In this document: positions 1 to 10,053 of the stretch, one piece after another
How positions within the stretch are numbered: the first letter of the stretch is position 1
How the letters are laid out: every line of letters starts with the position of its first letter
NCBI RefSeq assembly: GCF_000196855.1
Contig: NC_014319.1
Coordinates: 744,001-808,000, forward strand
Length of the DNA stretch: 64,000 bases
Origin: Leuconostoc gasicomitatum LMG 18811
GTDB taxonomy: Bacteria > Bacillota > Bacilli > Lactobacillales > Lactobacillaceae
Reading direction: 5' to 3'
The notes under the pieces: model-generated
Seen by the model: the letters and a program-made list of their open reading frames with translations, nothing else
Databases searched by the model: none
What the model was told of the DNA's origin: nothing
Position numbers and translations under genes: made by a program

Positions 1-2
1 AT

Positions 3-317
3 AGTGGTTGGAAAAACTTTTTTAGTGAAATTCTGGCTGGCATCATTGTTGGTATGGCGACTGGATTCTCTGTTTTTGTTATTGTGGCAATATGGAAACA
101 CAATAGTATACTGGGATTTGCAGTTGGACTTGCAATGACCATGGCCATTATAGTAGCTAATTTAGCCGGTTATTTAATTCCGGTTTTAATTGATAAAATG
201 GGATTTGATCCAGCTGTTGCCAGTGGGCCATTTATTACAACATTATCTGATTTAACTTCTGTTTTGATTTATTTCAATGTCGCACAGTTGTTTATTTCTC
301 ATTTTGTTGGGCGTTGA
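3..317 (+). CDS. mgtE: Magnesium transporter MgtE, C-terminal part
   Basis: Partial gene cut by the left edge; the frame is open from base 3, so the ATG at 54 is internal. The visible 104 residues are the end of the membrane domain of an MgtE-type Mg2+ channel: hydrophobic helices and the family signature around DPAVASGPFITTLSD, followed by a last helix ending ISHFVGR. MgtE moves Mg2+ across the cytoplasmic membrane and is gated by its N-terminal cytosolic domains, which lie outside the window. No terminator is obvious before the next gene 70 bases downstream. Confidence 0.85.
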   Translation, partial: SGWKNFFSEILAGIIVGMATGFSVFVIVAIWKHNSILGFAVGLAMTMAIIVANLAGYLIPVLIDKMGFDPAVASGPFITTLSDLTSVLIYFNVAQLFISHFVGR

Positions 318-386
318 GTTTTTAATCAGAAGTTAATCTTTGTTATGTTAAAATAAATGATAAAACTATTATAGGAGTAGATAATT

Positions 387-1376
387 ATGCCAACACGTGA
401 GCAAATGCGATCGACTAATAAGGGTAAACAAAATAGGCCAAAAAAACGGCACAGAATCCTTCATACAATTTTGTTAATTGTTGGCTTATTAGTGTTAATT
501 GGATTAGGTACGGGTGGTTATGCTTACTACAACATGAACCGAACGATTACAAAAATACAAAATCCATCGCAAACGACCAAAAAAGCTGATAAAATAACGG
601 CTAATAAAAAACCAGTATCTTATTTACTATTAGGAACAGATACCGGTGAATTAGGTCGTGACTATAAAGGCCGTACAGATACGATGATTGTTATGACGGT
701 TAACCCAAAAACTAATGTGACTACAATGACGTCTATTGCACGTGACACGTTAGTTACTGTCAATGGGGAACAAATGAAAATTAATGCGGCTTATGCTTAT
801 GGGACAGCTGACTCTGCCATGGCAGCAGTTGAAAACCTATTAAACATTAAAATCAATGGCGGTTATATTTTAGTTAACATGGGCGGTTTGGTTAAAATGG
901 TTGATGCTGTTGGTGGTGTTGACGTGACGTCACCATTGACCTTCACAACTGAGGGGGATGATACGCAAGCAGACTCTAAAAGCCAGTATTCATTCACAGC
1001 CAACCAAACATATCATATGGATGGGAATGAAGCATTAGCTTTTTCACGTATGCGACATGAAGACCCCAATGGCGATTATGGTCGTCAACTGCGGCAACAA
1101 CTTATTCTCCGAGGCGTATTGAAAAATTCAGCAAGTGTTGGTAGTTTGTTTAATGATTCATTATTAAACACATTATCAAATAATGTTCAGACGGATGTAT
1201 CAACATCATCGATGAAGAATTTAGCATTAAGTTACCGTTCAGCTCTTGGGAATATTAAACAAGATCAGATGCGTGGTACCACACAAAGTATGGGTGCTTT
1301 GGGTTCAGTAGAAATGATGAGTCAAACAGAAATTGATCGTGTGCATGATGCTATTTCAGAACAAATGGCAGAATAG
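387..1376 (+). CDS. LytR-CpsA-Psr (LCP) family wall-polymer ligase
   Basis: 329 aa. A basic cytosolic tail (1-23) precedes one membrane helix (about 24-49) and an extracellular LCP domain. Family motifs are LLLGTD (80-85), GRTDTM (95-100), SIARDT (116-121), KINAAYAYG, and an Arg-rich block around RMRHEDPNGDYGRQ near 220-233 that binds the polyprenyl-pyrophosphate headgroup. LCP enzymes transfer teichoic acid or capsule from the lipid carrier to peptidoglycan outside the cell. AGGAG at 373-377 supports the ATG at 387. The gene stands alone with its own terminator; its substrate cannot be told from sequence. Confidence 0.88.
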   Translation: MPTREQMRSTNKGKQNRPKKRHRILHTILLIVGLLVLIGLGTGGYAYYNMNRTITKIQNPSQTTKKADKITANKKPVSYLLLGTDTGELGRDYKGRTDTMIVMTVNPKTNVTTMTSIARDTLVTVNGEQMKINAAYAYGTADSAMAAVENLLNIKINGGYILVNMGGLVKMVDAVGGVDVTSPLTFTTEGDDTQADSKSQYSFTANQTYHMDGNEALAFSRMRHEDPNGDYGRQLRQQLILRGVLKNSASVGSLFNDSLLNTLSNNVQTDVSTSSMKNLALSYRSALGNIKQDQMRGTTQSMGALGSVEMMSQTEIDRVHDAISEQMAE

Positions 1377-1384
1377 TAAACCAG

Positions 1385-1405
1385 CAAGTAGAGATACTTG
1401 TTTTT
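1385..1405 (+). terminator. Rho-independent terminator after LCP gene
   Basis: A 6-bp stem CAAGTA/TACTTG with a GAGA loop is followed by five T. It closes the LCP transcript and separates it from the argG promoter. Confidence 0.7.
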
Positions 1406-1470
1406 ATTTGCAGAAATATACATATAAACAATACATATACACTGTTTTGATGTATATAGTCAGTAAAGTA

Positions 1471-1499
1471 TTGAATAAATAAACATTAAGCGGTAATAT
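1471..1499 (+). promoter_or_regulatory. argG promoter with possible ARG box
   Basis: TTGAAT (1471-1476), a 17-bp spacer and TAATAT (1494-1499) make a good housekeeping promoter 32 bases before argG. The -35 lies in TTGAATAAATAAACATT, which resembles an arginine operator half (TGAATWWWWATTCA), so ArgR control is plausible. The second half-site match is weak (AAACA against ATTCA). Confidence 0.5.
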
Positions 1500-1531
1500 A
1501 AATACATAGCATAAATACGGAGGATAAAAAA

Positions 1532-2758
1532 ATGACAGAAAAATTAGTATTAGCATATTCAGGCGGTTTAGATACATCGGTGGCAATTCCTTGGTTAAAA
1601 GGTAAAGGTTATGAAATTATTGCTGTTGTGTTGAATGTTGGTCAACATGGCAAAGATATGGACATGATTCAAGCTAAAGCACTACAAGTTGGTGCTAGTC
1701 AGTCAATCGTGATTGATGCACAGGCAGAATTTGCTGATCAGTATGTGGCACCAGTAATTAAAGCTAACATGTTGTATGAAGGTGAATATCCAATGGTATC
1801 AGCATTATCACGACCATTGATTATTAAAAAACTTGTTGATATTGCGCATGAAAATGACGCTGTTGCCATTGCCCACGGTTCAACAGGTCATGGTAATGAC
1901 CAAGTGCGTTTTGAGGCAGCAATTCATGCCTTGGATCCAGATATGAAAATTGAAGCACCCATTCGTGAATTTCAGTGGTCTCGTGAAGAAGAAATTGCCT
2001 ATGCTGCTGAACATGATGTGCCCGTACCAGTTGGCTTGGAATCACCTTATTCTATCGATGAAAATCTTTGGGGTCGCGCTAATGAAGCTGGCATTTTGGA
2101 AAATCCTTGGAATCAGGCACCAGAAGGTGCCTATGCTTTAACAACGCCAATCGAAAAAACACCAGATGAAGCTGAATTTATTGATGTGACGTTTGCCGCT
2201 GGTGTACCAGTTGCACTTGATGGTGTTGATATGCCATTAGCTGATTTGATTATCAAACTAAATGAACTTGCTGGATCTCATGGTATTGGTCGAATTGATC
2301 ATATTGAAAACCGTTTAGTTGGTATTAAGTCACGTGAAATTTATGAAGCACCTGCTGCAGCCGTACTGATGACAGCCCATAAGGATCTAGAAGACTTGAC
2401 TTTAGAGCGTGATGTTGCTCATTTTAAGCCAATGATAGAACAGCAATTAGCTAATTTAGTGTATGAAGCTAAATGGGTATCACCCTTGTTTGATAGTTTA
2501 ATGGCATTTATAGATGAAACACAGAAGAATGTTAATGGTATTGTAAAAATGAAAATGTTCAAGGGCAATGCCGTTGCTGTTGCGCGTCAATCTGAACATA
2601 ATTCATTGTATGATGAAGACTTAGCAACGTATACGAGTGCCTCATCGTTTGATCAAGAAGCAGCGGTTGGCTTTATTAAATTATGGACTCTAAGCAATAC
2701 TGTTTATGAGCAAGTTAACCATGTTCATTCAGTTGATAAGAAGAATAAAATTAAGTAA
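1532..2758 (+). CDS. argG: Argininosuccinate synthase
   Basis: 408 aa, full family length. Joins citrulline and aspartate with ATP to form argininosuccinate in the cytosol. The N-terminal PP-loop AYSGGLDTS (8-16) is clear, as are [14 protein letters not shown] and the C-terminal tetramer region. CGGAGGA at 1519 sets the ATG. First gene of argG-argH-argF; the 39-base gap to argH holds only a tiny GGCG/CGCC hairpin, so the three genes should share a transcript. The C-terminal extension after [10 protein letters not shown] is ordinary for lactobacilli. Confidence 0.95.
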   Translation: MTEKLVLAYSGGLDTSVAIPWLKGKGYEIIAVVLNVGQHGKDMDMIQAKALQVGASQSIVIDAQAEFADQYVAPVIKANMLYEGEYPMVSALSRPLIIKKLVDIAHENDAVAIAHGSTGHGNDQVRFEAAIHALDPDMKIEAPIREFQWSREEEIAYAAEHDVPVPVGLESPYSIDENLWGRANEAGILENPWNQAPEGAYALTTPIEKTPDEAEFIDVTFAAGVPVALDGVDMPLADLIIKLNELAGSHGIGRIDHIENRLVGIKSREIYEAPAAAVLMTAHKDLEDLTLERDVAHFKPMIEQQLANLVYEAKWVSPLFDSLMAFIDETQKNVNGIVKMKMFKGNAVAVARQSEHNSLYDEDLATYTSASSFDQEAAVGFIKLWTLSNTVYEQVNHVHSVDKKNKIK

Positions 2759-2797
2759 AGTAAAGGCGTTTTCGCCGTACATAAGGGAGAGTTAACT

Positions 2798-4183
2798 ATG
2801 GCAACAACGAAATTGTGGGGTGGTCGTTTTACTGCTAAAGCGGCTGAATGGGTAGATGAGTTTGGGGCATCAATTCATTTTGATCAACAAATGGCAGCAG
2901 AGGATCTTGAAGGATCAATTGCTCATGCTAAAATGTTGGGGCAACAAAATATTATTGCTTTTAACGAATCAGATCAAATTGTTGCTGGTTTAAAAGCATT
3001 GCAACAAGATTTAATCGCTGGGAAATTAACATTTGATGTCAAAAATGAAGATATCCATATGAATATGGAATCTTTGTTGACTGAAAAAATTGGTGCAGTT
3101 GCTGGAAAGCTACATACAGCGCGCTCACGAAATGACCAAGTTGCAACTGATTTTCATTTGTGGGTTAAACATCGTTTGCCACATGTACTTGACGCAATAA
3201 CTGAGCTACAAAAAGAATTACTAACACTAGCAACTACGCACGCTGGGACAATTATGTCTGGCTACACGCATTTGCAACACGCGCAGCCGATAACATATGG
3301 TCATTATTTATTAGCCTATTGTGACATGTTCCAAAGAGATTATGATCGTTTTGAATTTAATCAGTTACATACTGATATTTTACCTTTAGGGGCAGCAGCT
3401 CTGGCGGGAACCACTTTTCCTATTGATCGTGAATTTGTTGCAGATGAATTAGGATTTGGCGATATTTATCATAACTCACTAGATGCGGTGTCAGATCGTG
3501 ATTTTGCTTTAGAGTTTTTGTCAAACGCAGCAATTTTGATGATGCATTTATCACGAATGGCTGAAGAATTGATTCTCTGGTCGACATATGAATTCAACTA
3601 CATTGAATTATCAGACGACTTTTCGACGGGCTCATCGATTATGCCTCAAAAGAAAAACGCTGATTTTGCGGAACTTGTTCGTGGTAAAACGGGACGAACT
3701 TATGGCGCTTTAATGGCTTTATTGACGACAATGAAGTCATTGCCGCTTGCATATAATAAAGATATGCAAGAAGATAAGGAACAGGTATTCGACGTGATGG
3801 ATACAGTGATTGCTTCCATCAAAATATTTACTGGCATGTTAGGTGGTTTAAAAGTTCATAAAGAACGTATGTTAGCCAGTACACAAGATGATTTTTCCAA
3901 TGCCACAGAGTTAGCAGATTATTTAGCCACTAAGGGTGTGCCTTTTCGTGAAGCACATGCTATTGTCGGCCAACTTGTATTACAAGGTTTGCAAACACAC
4001 ACACCTTTACAAAAGACACCACTTGCCACTTTACAAGCAGCGGCACCGCAAATTGAAGCTGATATTTATGCTGTTTTACAATCAGAAACGGCAGTTAATC
4101 GGCGCACGTCTATTGGCGGTACTGCAGTTGAAAATGTCAAAAAAGAAATTGCACGACATGAAAAAAAATTGGAGGCACGTTAA
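2798..4183 (+). CDS. argH: Argininosuccinate lyase
   Basis: 461 aa. Splits argininosuccinate into arginine and fumarate. The fumarase/aspartase superfamily signature [10 protein letters not shown] is present with the catalytic Ser loop, and [10 protein letters not shown] and THLQHAQP supply the other active-site segments. The start follows AAGGGAGAG. Its stop overlaps the argF start by one base (TAATG), which points to translational coupling. No anomaly seen. Confidence 0.95.
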   Translation: MATTKLWGGRFTAKAAEWVDEFGASIHFDQQMAAEDLEGSIAHAKMLGQQNIIAFNESDQIVAGLKALQQDLIAGKLTFDVKNEDIHMNMESLLTEKIGAVAGKLHTARSRNDQVATDFHLWVKHRLPHVLDAITELQKELLTLATTHAGTIMSGYTHLQHAQPITYGHYLLAYCDMFQRDYDRFEFNQLHTDILPLGAAALAGTTFPIDREFVADELGFGDIYHNSLDAVSDRDFALEFLSNAAILMMHLSRMAEELILWSTYEFNYIELSDDFSTGSSIMPQKKNADFAELVRGKTGRTYGALMALLTTMKSLPLAYNKDMQEDKEQVFDVMDTVIASIKIFTGMLGGLKVHKERMLASTQDDFSNATELADYLATKGVPFREAHAIVGQLVLQGLQTHTPLQKTPLATLQAAAPQIEADIYAVLQSETAVNRRTSIGGTAVENVKKEIARHEKKLEAR

Positions 4184-5196
4184 TGAGTTCACATTTTCAA
4201 GGAAAATCATTTTTGAAGGAAAGTGATTTTACAAAAAAAGAATTAGAAACACTAATTGATTTAGCGGCGCATTTTAAATATTTAAAGCAACATAATATAC
4301 AACATCATTATCTTCAAGGTAAAAATATTGCGTTACTTTTTGAAAAATCATCAACACGAACCCGTTCAAGTTTTACCGTAGCTGCTCATGATTTGGGTGC
4401 TCATGCTGAATTTTTAGGTAAAAATGATATTCAATTTGGTAAAAAAGAGTCATTAGAAGACACAGCAAAAGTATTTGGACGTATGTATGATGGCATTGAA
4501 TATCGTGGCTTTTCACAAAATGTGGTTGAAGGATTGGCAAAATATTCTGGTGTGCCGGTTTGGAATGGCCTAACAGATGAATGGCATCCAACACAAATGT
4601 TGGCCGATTTTCTAACCATTAAAGAACAGTTTAAACGATTAGAAGGCGTGACATTAGCCTATATGGGAGATGGTCGAAATAACGTGGCTAACTCTTTACT
4701 GGTTACTGGTGCCATTTTGGGTGTTAATATACATATTGTTGCGCCTAAAAGTTTACAGCCAACAGCAGAGATTCAGTCATTGGCGGCGCAAAAAGCAGCC
4801 GTGTCTGGCGCAAATCTTTTGGTGACTGATGATGTTGCCAAAGGTGTTGCTGGGGTTGATGTACTTTATACAGATGTCTGGGCTTCTATGGGTGAAGAGG
4901 AAACATTTGAAGCGCGTATTAAACTATTGACACCTTATCAAATTAACACGCAGTTAGTAGCAATGACTCATAATGATGACGTTATTGTGCTACATGATTT
5001 ACCAGCGTTTCATGATTTAAATACCACAATGTCACAGGAAATCTATGATAAATTTGGCATTTCAGAGATGGAAATTACAGACGAAGTATTTCATGCAGCC
5101 TATGCACATCAATTTGAACAAGCAGAAAATAGATTGCATACGATTAAAGCGGTAATGGCAGCAACATTAGGCAATTTGTTTATACCAGAAATATGA
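4183..5196 (+). CDS. argF: Ornithine carbamoyltransferase with HDLP instead of HCLP
   Basis: 337 aa. Family role: ornithine plus carbamoyl phosphate gives citrulline. Carbamoyl-phosphate motif STRTR (57-61), HPTQ (135-138), DGRNN, DVWASMG and [11 protein letters not shown] are all intact. The ornithine-side catalytic motif HCLP reads H271-D272-L273-P274 (codon GAT at 4996-4998), so the conserved cysteine is Asp. Going from TGT to GAT needs two base changes, and the rest is well conserved, which argues against a reading error. Activity or substrate may be altered; citrulline-using argG and argH sit just upstream. Confidence 0.9.
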   Translation: MSSHFQGKSFLKESDFTKKELETLIDLAAHFKYLKQHNIQHHYLQGKNIALLFEKSSTRTRSSFTVAAHDLGAHAEFLGKNDIQFGKKESLEDTAKVFGRMYDGIEYRGFSQNVVEGLAKYSGVPVWNGLTDEWHPTQMLADFLTIKEQFKRLEGVTLAYMGDGRNNVANSLLVTGAILGVNIHIVAPKSLQPTAEIQSLAAQKAAVSGANLLVTDDVAKGVAGVDVLYTDVWASMGEEETFEARIKLLTPYQINTQLVAMTHNDDVIVLHDLPAFHDLNTTMSQEIYDKFGISEMEITDEVFHAAYAHQFEQAENRLHTIKAVMAATLGNLFIPEI

Positions 5197-5197
5197 T

Positions 5198-5228
5198 AAA
5201 AAAGATGACCTTTTGGTCATCTTTTTTA
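5198..5228. terminator. Bidirectional terminator, argF / MFS pump
   Basis: AAAAAAGATGACC, a TTTT loop and GGTCATCTTTTTT form a stem with A and T runs on both sides. It sits between convergent argF and the efflux gene and can serve both. Confidence 0.85.
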
Positions 5229-5283
5229 TCGATCATTGATTTTTGATGATGCATTGTTTGAGCATAGGAATGATGATAGCGAT

Positions 5284-6621
5284 TTATTTGCGACGTTTAT
5301 TAACAGTAATGAACAAGATAAGTGATATCATAATTAAAATAGTTAAACCACCAATACCTTGTTTGGAACCGATTATCATACCATTTACTGGATTTTTATG
5401 CATGGCAGTTGTAATGACTTGGGCCACTATAGCTGTTGCCGTTGCGCCAACAAATTGTTGTGTCGTGTTTAAAATACTATTACCATCAGCTGTTTCATTT
5501 GCAGGTAATGTTGCCAACGTTACAGTCATCAAGTTAGCATATGATAAACCAATACCAACCATCAATAGCATATGGCTCAACATTAACGTCCAAAAATTAA
5601 GGGTGGGGAAATAAAAGAACATGAGGCATAGCGCAACTGTCGATACAATGAGACCCAATAGAATGGGACGATACTGACCAATTCTATCCAACATTGAACC
5701 AGATATAGGGGCTAAAACTGCACTAATAAGCGCTCCTGGAAACATAAATGCGCCCGCAGCAGCTGCACTCACGTGTAAATTCAATTGTAAATAATTTGGT
5801 AAAATGAACGATAAGCCTAACAAAATAGCCTGATAAGCTAAAAAGCCATACATATAAAAATTGAAGCGACTGTTTTGAAATAGTGTGAGCTGTAATAACT
5901 TTTGCTTTTGATTAATGATATAAAAAATAACGAGTGAAAAAATACCAACGATTGCCATTAAAAGTGACATTTTTTCAATTGATAATAGCACAAAACTTAA
6001 ACCAAGTCCCAAAAAGATAAATGTTTTGAAAGGGAATTTTTCTGTCCGTTGTTCTTTTTCGGATGGTATACTGTTTAGTCCAATGACTAAAGAAATGAGA
6101 ATTAAAATAATTAAAAACCAGAATATTGATCGCCAACCCAATGTATTCAGTAAAACACCGCCATATGTTGGGCCAATTGCTGGTGCAAGGGATGTGATCA
6201 TACTGCCAATTCCCATCATCATGCCGCGACTTTTAATTGGCGATTTGGTTAAAATAATATGAAACATTAAAGGTAAAGCAATACCTGTTCCAATTCCTTG
6301 CAATATACGGCCAACTAACAGTAGTGCGAGTGAAGGAGAAAAGCTGTCCAGAACTGTACCAAAGAGAAACAAAAAATTTGATAAAACAAATAATTTTTTA
6401 GTTGAAAAATTGCGAATTAAAAATGCTGAAATTGGTACAATGATGGCAATTGCCAGCAAATAACCGGTGGTTACCCATTGTACGCCGTTGGCATTCGTAC
6501 TGAACTCAGACATCAGCTTAGGAAAGGTAACGTTCATTGAGGTTTCAATTAAAACACCGCTAAAACTTAGAATACCTGCAGCGATAACCGCTGGAATAAC
6601 ACGCCAATTTTTTGTGTTCAT
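5284..6621 (-). CDS. DHA2-type MFS multidrug efflux transporter
   Basis: 445 aa, almost wholly hydrophobic, 12-14 predicted membrane helices. LmrB/EmrB-like features: an N-terminal helix with SFSGVLIETSMNV, QWVTTGYLLA, the RILQGIGTGI loop, and a motif-C-like GPTYGGVL in helix 5. Such pumps use the proton gradient to expel drugs; the substrate is unknown. AAGGAGA stands 8 nt before the ATG. A strong terminator-like stem-loop in its own 5' leader suggests control by attenuation rather than by a linked repressor, as no TetR or MarR gene is adjacent. Confidence 0.85.
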   Translation of the reverse strand: MNTKNWRVIPAVIAAGILSFSGVLIETSMNVTFPKLMSEFSTNANGVQWVTTGYLLAIAIIVPISAFLIRNFSTKKLFVLSNFLFLFGTVLDSFSPSLALLLVGRILQGIGTGIALPLMFHIILTKSPIKSRGMMMGIGSMITSLAPAIGPTYGGVLLNTLGWRSIFWFLIILILISLVIGLNSIPSEKEQRTEKFPFKTFIFLGLGLSFVLLSIEKMSLLMAIVGIFSLVIFYIINQKQKLLQLTLFQNSRFNFYMYGFLAYQAILLGLSFILPNYLQLNLHVSAAAAGAFMFPGALISAVLAPISGSMLDRIGQYRPILLGLIVSTVALCLMFFYFPTLNFWTLMLSHMLLMVGIGLSYANLMTVTLATLPANETADGNSILNTTQQFVGATATAIVAQVITTAMHKNPVNGMIIGSKQGIGGLTILIMISLILFITVNKRRK

Positions 6622-6645
6622 TGTGATTTTCTCCTTAAATAAATA

Positions 6646-6692
6646 AAAAGAGGTGTGACATTATCAAAAAATGATAATGTCACGCCTCTTTT
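6646..6692 (-). promoter_or_regulatory. Terminator-like attenuator in efflux-pump leader
   Basis: Read on the minus strand, a long stem of about 17 bp (GAGGCGTGACATTATCA against TGATAATGTCACACCTC, one G-T pair) is followed by TTTTTATTTATTT and only then by the Shine-Dalgarno and ATG of the pump. It lies downstream of the predicted promoter, so most transcripts should stop there unless antitermination occurs. Confidence 0.65.
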
Positions 6693-6740
6693 GTCGGCAC
6701 GAATTTAATCTGTGCTATCTGTACGAAACAACTTAAATAA

Positions 6741-6769
6741 ATGTAACAGAAACGAAGCTAGTTTGTCAA
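6741..6769 (-). promoter_or_regulatory. Promoter of efflux pump
   Basis: On the minus strand TTGACA (6769-6764), 17 bp, then TTACAT (6746-6741). Transcription would begin near 6735 and run through the attenuator hairpin before reaching the gene. Confidence 0.6.
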
Positions 6770-6900
6770 TAAGAAACTGAAATAAATGGCAATTTTAATC
6801 AAACAAGACATGATTACCATACACATTTTTCAATAATACACCAGTAATGACTTATGAGTTATGTTATTATTGTACTAGAATAAATTGGAGGTATCATGTT

Positions 6901-8145
6901 ATGGATAATGATGAATTAGTTTTGCAGGATCTCGTTCGAATTAATACTGCTGGAAAAAATGAAGTGGCGATTGCTAGATATTTAAAAAAGTTATTTGATG
7001 AGCATGATATTACCAATGAAATAATTGGATTTGACGATGGACGAGCAGGTCTTATTGCTGAAATTGGGAATGGACATGGTCCAATTTTGGCTTTTGATGG
7101 GCATGAAGATACAGTTGCTTTGGGGGATAAGACGCGTTGGCAAACAGACCCATTAAGTGGCATTAAAATTGACGATAAAATATTTGGCAGAGGAATCACT
7201 GACATGAAATCAGGCTTAGCAGCTGGTGTGTTAGCGATGATTCGGTTAAAGAGAAACGAGCATTTATTAAATGGTACGTTTAAATTATATGCAACTGTTG
7301 GTGAAGAAACTGGTGAACTAGGTGCCAAGCAAATGGTTGAAGCTGGATTGGCCAATCAGATTGATGCATTATTAATTGGTGAACCCAGTGGCATACAGCT
7401 GGACTATATTAAATCACTACCGGCAGCACAATCGTTGCCTGGCATTGTCATGGCAGAAAACATACATGATATCAGTGAGAAGAACAAAACAGCTGAGCAA
7501 CATTTTTTAGAAATTGCACACAAAGGTGCAATTTCTTATCGTATTACGAGTCAAGGTATTACGGCACATAGTTCAATGCCTGAACTTGGCGTCAATGCCA
7601 TTGACGCTTTGTTAACATTTTATAATAAGCAACAAGAACTATTTAACGATATCTCTAAAATTCAAAACAAATTACTGGGCAAAACGACACCGGTTGTGAC
7701 ACAAATAGCTGGTGGAGAACAACCCAATACCGTACCTGGTAGTGCAACAATGGGTGTCTTTGTGAGGACAATTCCAGAGGTACCCCATGAAAAAATAGTA
7801 TCAGAAGTTGAAAAAATCATTAACGAGATAAATGCTAGTGGAAAAGCTGAGCTGAGTTTGACGATTAATTTTGAAAATCAGCCTGTTTACTCTAATCCGA
7901 ATGGTAGATTAAGTCAAATCACAAAGGAAATTGGCGAAAAGCTAATACACCAATCATTACCCTTTATTGGTGTTTCTGGTGGTACTGATGCTTCACAGTT
8001 TATTAAGGCTAATCCAAATATGGAAGTTGTTATTTTTGGACCAGGAAACATTACAGCACACCAAGTTGATGAATTCGTTGATGCCGGTATGTATCACTCA
8101 TTTATAGATATTTATGAATCAGTTGTACGTCAATATTTGAAATAA
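6901..8145 (+). CDS. M20 family metallopeptidase (ArgE/DapE type)
   Basis: 414 aa from the ATG at 6901, chosen because GGAGG lies 9 nt upstream; an in-frame ATG at 6847 has no ribosome site. Di-zinc M20 motifs: FDGHEDTV, GRGITDMKSGLAA, GEETGELGAK, LIGEPSG and SGGTDASQF. A central dimerisation domain runs from about 200 to 300. Members hydrolyse N-acyl amino acids or dipeptides. It is often labelled succinyl-DAP desuccinylase, but this organism carries the acetyl-DAP route at 17.4-19.3 kb, so that name is doubtful here. Confidence 0.8.
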   Translation: MDNDELVLQDLVRINTAGKNEVAIARYLKKLFDEHDITNEIIGFDDGRAGLIAEIGNGHGPILAFDGHEDTVALGDKTRWQTDPLSGIKIDDKIFGRGITDMKSGLAAGVLAMIRLKRNEHLLNGTFKLYATVGEETGELGAKQMVEAGLANQIDALLIGEPSGIQLDYIKSLPAAQSLPGIVMAENIHDISEKNKTAEQHFLEIAHKGAISYRITSQGITAHSSMPELGVNAIDALLTFYNKQQELFNDISKIQNKLLGKTTPVVTQIAGGEQPNTVPGSATMGVFVRTIPEVPHEKIVSEVEKIINEINASGKAELSLTINFENQPVYSNPNGRLSQITKEIGEKLIHQSLPFIGVSGGTDASQFIKANPNMEVVIFGPGNITAHQVDEFVDAGMYHSFIDIYESVVRQYLK

Positions 8146-8153
8146 GTGACAAA

Positions 8154-8199
8154 GGGCCTCACACAGTTAGCATATAATTGTGTGAGGCCCTTATTTTTT
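8154..8199. terminator. Terminator between M20 peptidase and rqcH
   Basis: A perfect 12-bp stem GGGCCTCACACA/TGTGTGAGGCCC with a 13-nt loop, then TTATTTTTT. It lies between two convergent genes. Confidence 0.85.
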
Positions 8200-8241
8200 C
8201 TAAATAAGAATAAAATAAGCGTCGAAAAAATCAGGGTGACA

Positions 8242-9939
8242 TTATTTAATCTTTAAACGAGAGACTAAACTTGCGTCTGGTGTCACATACATGGTTTGTT
8301 GTCCTTCAAAAATGACAAAACCAGGTTTTGAACCATTAGGCTTACGCAATTTACCGGCTGGTAAATAATCAACTGGAATATTGGCAGAGTCACGTGCTTT
8401 ACTAAAGTAACCAGCTAGCTTTGCGGCTTCAACTAGTGTCTCATCTGAAGGATTTGCTGAGTGAATAATAACATGAGAACCAGGTATTTTCTGAACATGG
8501 AGCCAAATATCACGACGATCAGCTTGTTTTAGTGATAGACGTTCGTTTTGTAAATTATTTTTACCGACTTCAATTAATGTACCGTCTGAACTTTCAAATT
8601 TATCTGGTTTTGAAACTTTTGGTTTTTGTTTGTTCTTTTTATTAGCACGAATATAACCACCGTTGGTTAATTCCAAACGAATATCTTCAACGTCTTTTGG
8701 CGAAGCAACATCAAGTTGTGCAACAATGTTATTAAAATAATCAATTTCGGCATCTGTCAAGGTCACTTGTTCGTTCACATAGGCCACAGCTGTTCGTAAT
8801 TTACGATATTTGGTGAAATATTTTTCAGCATTCTTCAAGCCATTTAATTTAGGATCTAATGTGATTTTAAGTAAACGATTGTTATCATAGTAATTTTCAA
8901 TCTCAATTGACGTCATGCCTTTTTGGACGAGATGAGGGTATGTAATCAACAAATCTCCCATGACTTTAAGGTCATCAGCGTTTGTTGCATCATCAAGTGT
9001 TCCTAGCAACTTTTTTCGTTTTGAATTATTTTTTTTGAGTTCATTTTTAACAACGCGGACTAGTGAACCGGCTTGTTGATTTACACGTTCACGTTCTGCT
9101 TTACCAATATAGTAAGCATCTAGCATATCGCCAAGTGTAGGGAAATGTTCACTAGTAGCATAATCTTGCAACCAGTCAAAAGCAGCATAACTTAATGTAC
9201 CATTCTCAGCAGTGAAAAGTGTCGGCTTTAAATCATTAAAACGTGCCAACCAATTTTTAGCGTGTGCTAAATGATCGCCATCTTGATTAATGGTTTGGGC
9301 CAAAACCTGAGCGGAATCGCGCCCAAATCCTTGGTATGTAGATTGAATAAACTTGGCCCAGTCATCAAAAGGTGTATCCAAAATCATCGGTGCCAATGTT
9401 TCTAAGGCCCCGGTGATAAACGGATTCTTGAGATTTTGAGCTGGCGGTAACACGTACGTAGCACCAGGCATTAATGAGCGCACACGGTTTTGATCTGCTG
9501 GTACGTGTTTGATAAGTTCTAAAATACGAGAATCAGTCTCACGAATTAAAAACAAATTCGAATGACGTCCCATCATTTCAAGAGTTAAACGAATTTGTTG
9601 GATATCTCCTAATTCATTACGTGCATTGACGTAGAAGTTGATGATGCGATCGTTTTCTACTTGTTCAATTTTTTGTAGTTTTGCACCCTCTAAATAACGT
9701 CGTAAGAACATGACAAAATTAGGTGCAGTTTGTGGATTTTCATATGGAATGTGTGTAATTTGTGTTCGTGCATAAGTCGGATGTGCACTTAAAAGAACAG
9801 GGTAGTTAACACTGTTATTGCGTACAACCAGGACAATTTCGTTTGGATAAGGCTGATGCACTTTTGTGATACGACCACCAACGATTAGTTCATTAAGTTC
9901 ATGCACCAGTGCATGTGTGAAAAGGCCATCTAATGGCAT
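8242..9939 (-). CDS. rqcH: RqcH / FbpA-like NFACT protein (ribosome quality control)
   Basis: 565 aa, the usual length. NFACT-N domain starts DGLFTHALVHELN and carries the ENDRIINFYV segment with the DR pair; a helical coiled-coil middle (about 270-420) follows, then the NFACT-R domain with DIWLHVQKIPGSHVII. In Bacillus, RqcH binds split 50S subunits blocked by peptidyl-tRNA and recruits tRNA-Ala to add C-terminal alanine tails. Older labels call it fibronectin-binding protein. GAGGT upstream supports the start; a TACAAT -10 is visible further up. Confidence 0.88.
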   Translation of the reverse strand: MPLDGLFTHALVHELNELIVGGRITKVHQPYPNEIVLVVRNNSVNYPVLLSAHPTYARTQITHIPYENPQTAPNFVMFLRRYLEGAKLQKIEQVENDRIINFYVNARNELGDIQQIRLTLEMMGRHSNLFLIRETDSRILELIKHVPADQNRVRSLMPGATYVLPPAQNLKNPFITGALETLAPMILDTPFDDWAKFIQSTYQGFGRDSAQVLAQTINQDGDHLAHAKNWLARFNDLKPTLFTAENGTLSYAAFDWLQDYATSEHFPTLGDMLDAYYIGKAERERVNQQAGSLVRVVKNELKKNNSKRKKLLGTLDDATNADDLKVMGDLLITYPHLVQKGMTSIEIENYYDNNRLLKITLDPKLNGLKNAEKYFTKYRKLRTAVAYVNEQVTLTDAEIDYFNNIVAQLDVASPKDVEDIRLELTNGGYIRANKKNKQKPKVSKPDKFESSDGTLIEVGKNNLQNERLSLKQADRRDIWLHVQKIPGSHVIIHSANPSDETLVEAAKLAGYFSKARDSANIPVDYLPAGKLRKPNGSKPGFVIFEGQQTMYVTPDASLVSRLKIK

Positions 9940-10011
9940 ATATAGTACCTCGCTTATTATTCTATTGTATCGTAACGCGGAATCAATAACCTATAATTCA
10001 ATCTGCTTATT

Positions 10012-10041
10012 AAAAAAGCCTTTAACTATATTGTTAAAGAG
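10012..10041 (-). terminator. Terminator of cutC
   Basis: On the minus strand, stem CTTTAAC/GTTAAAG with an AATATA loop, then GCTTTTTT. Confidence 0.65.
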
Positions 10042-10053
10042 ACCGTTTCAAAA

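Noticed and set aside
5243-5614. 123-codon frame opposite the DHA2 pump
   Set aside because: Antisense shadow of a membrane protein gene; no SD and no recognisable product.
6894-7355. 153-codon frame opposite the M20 peptidase
   Set aside because: Shadow frame lying wholly within a well-supported gene.
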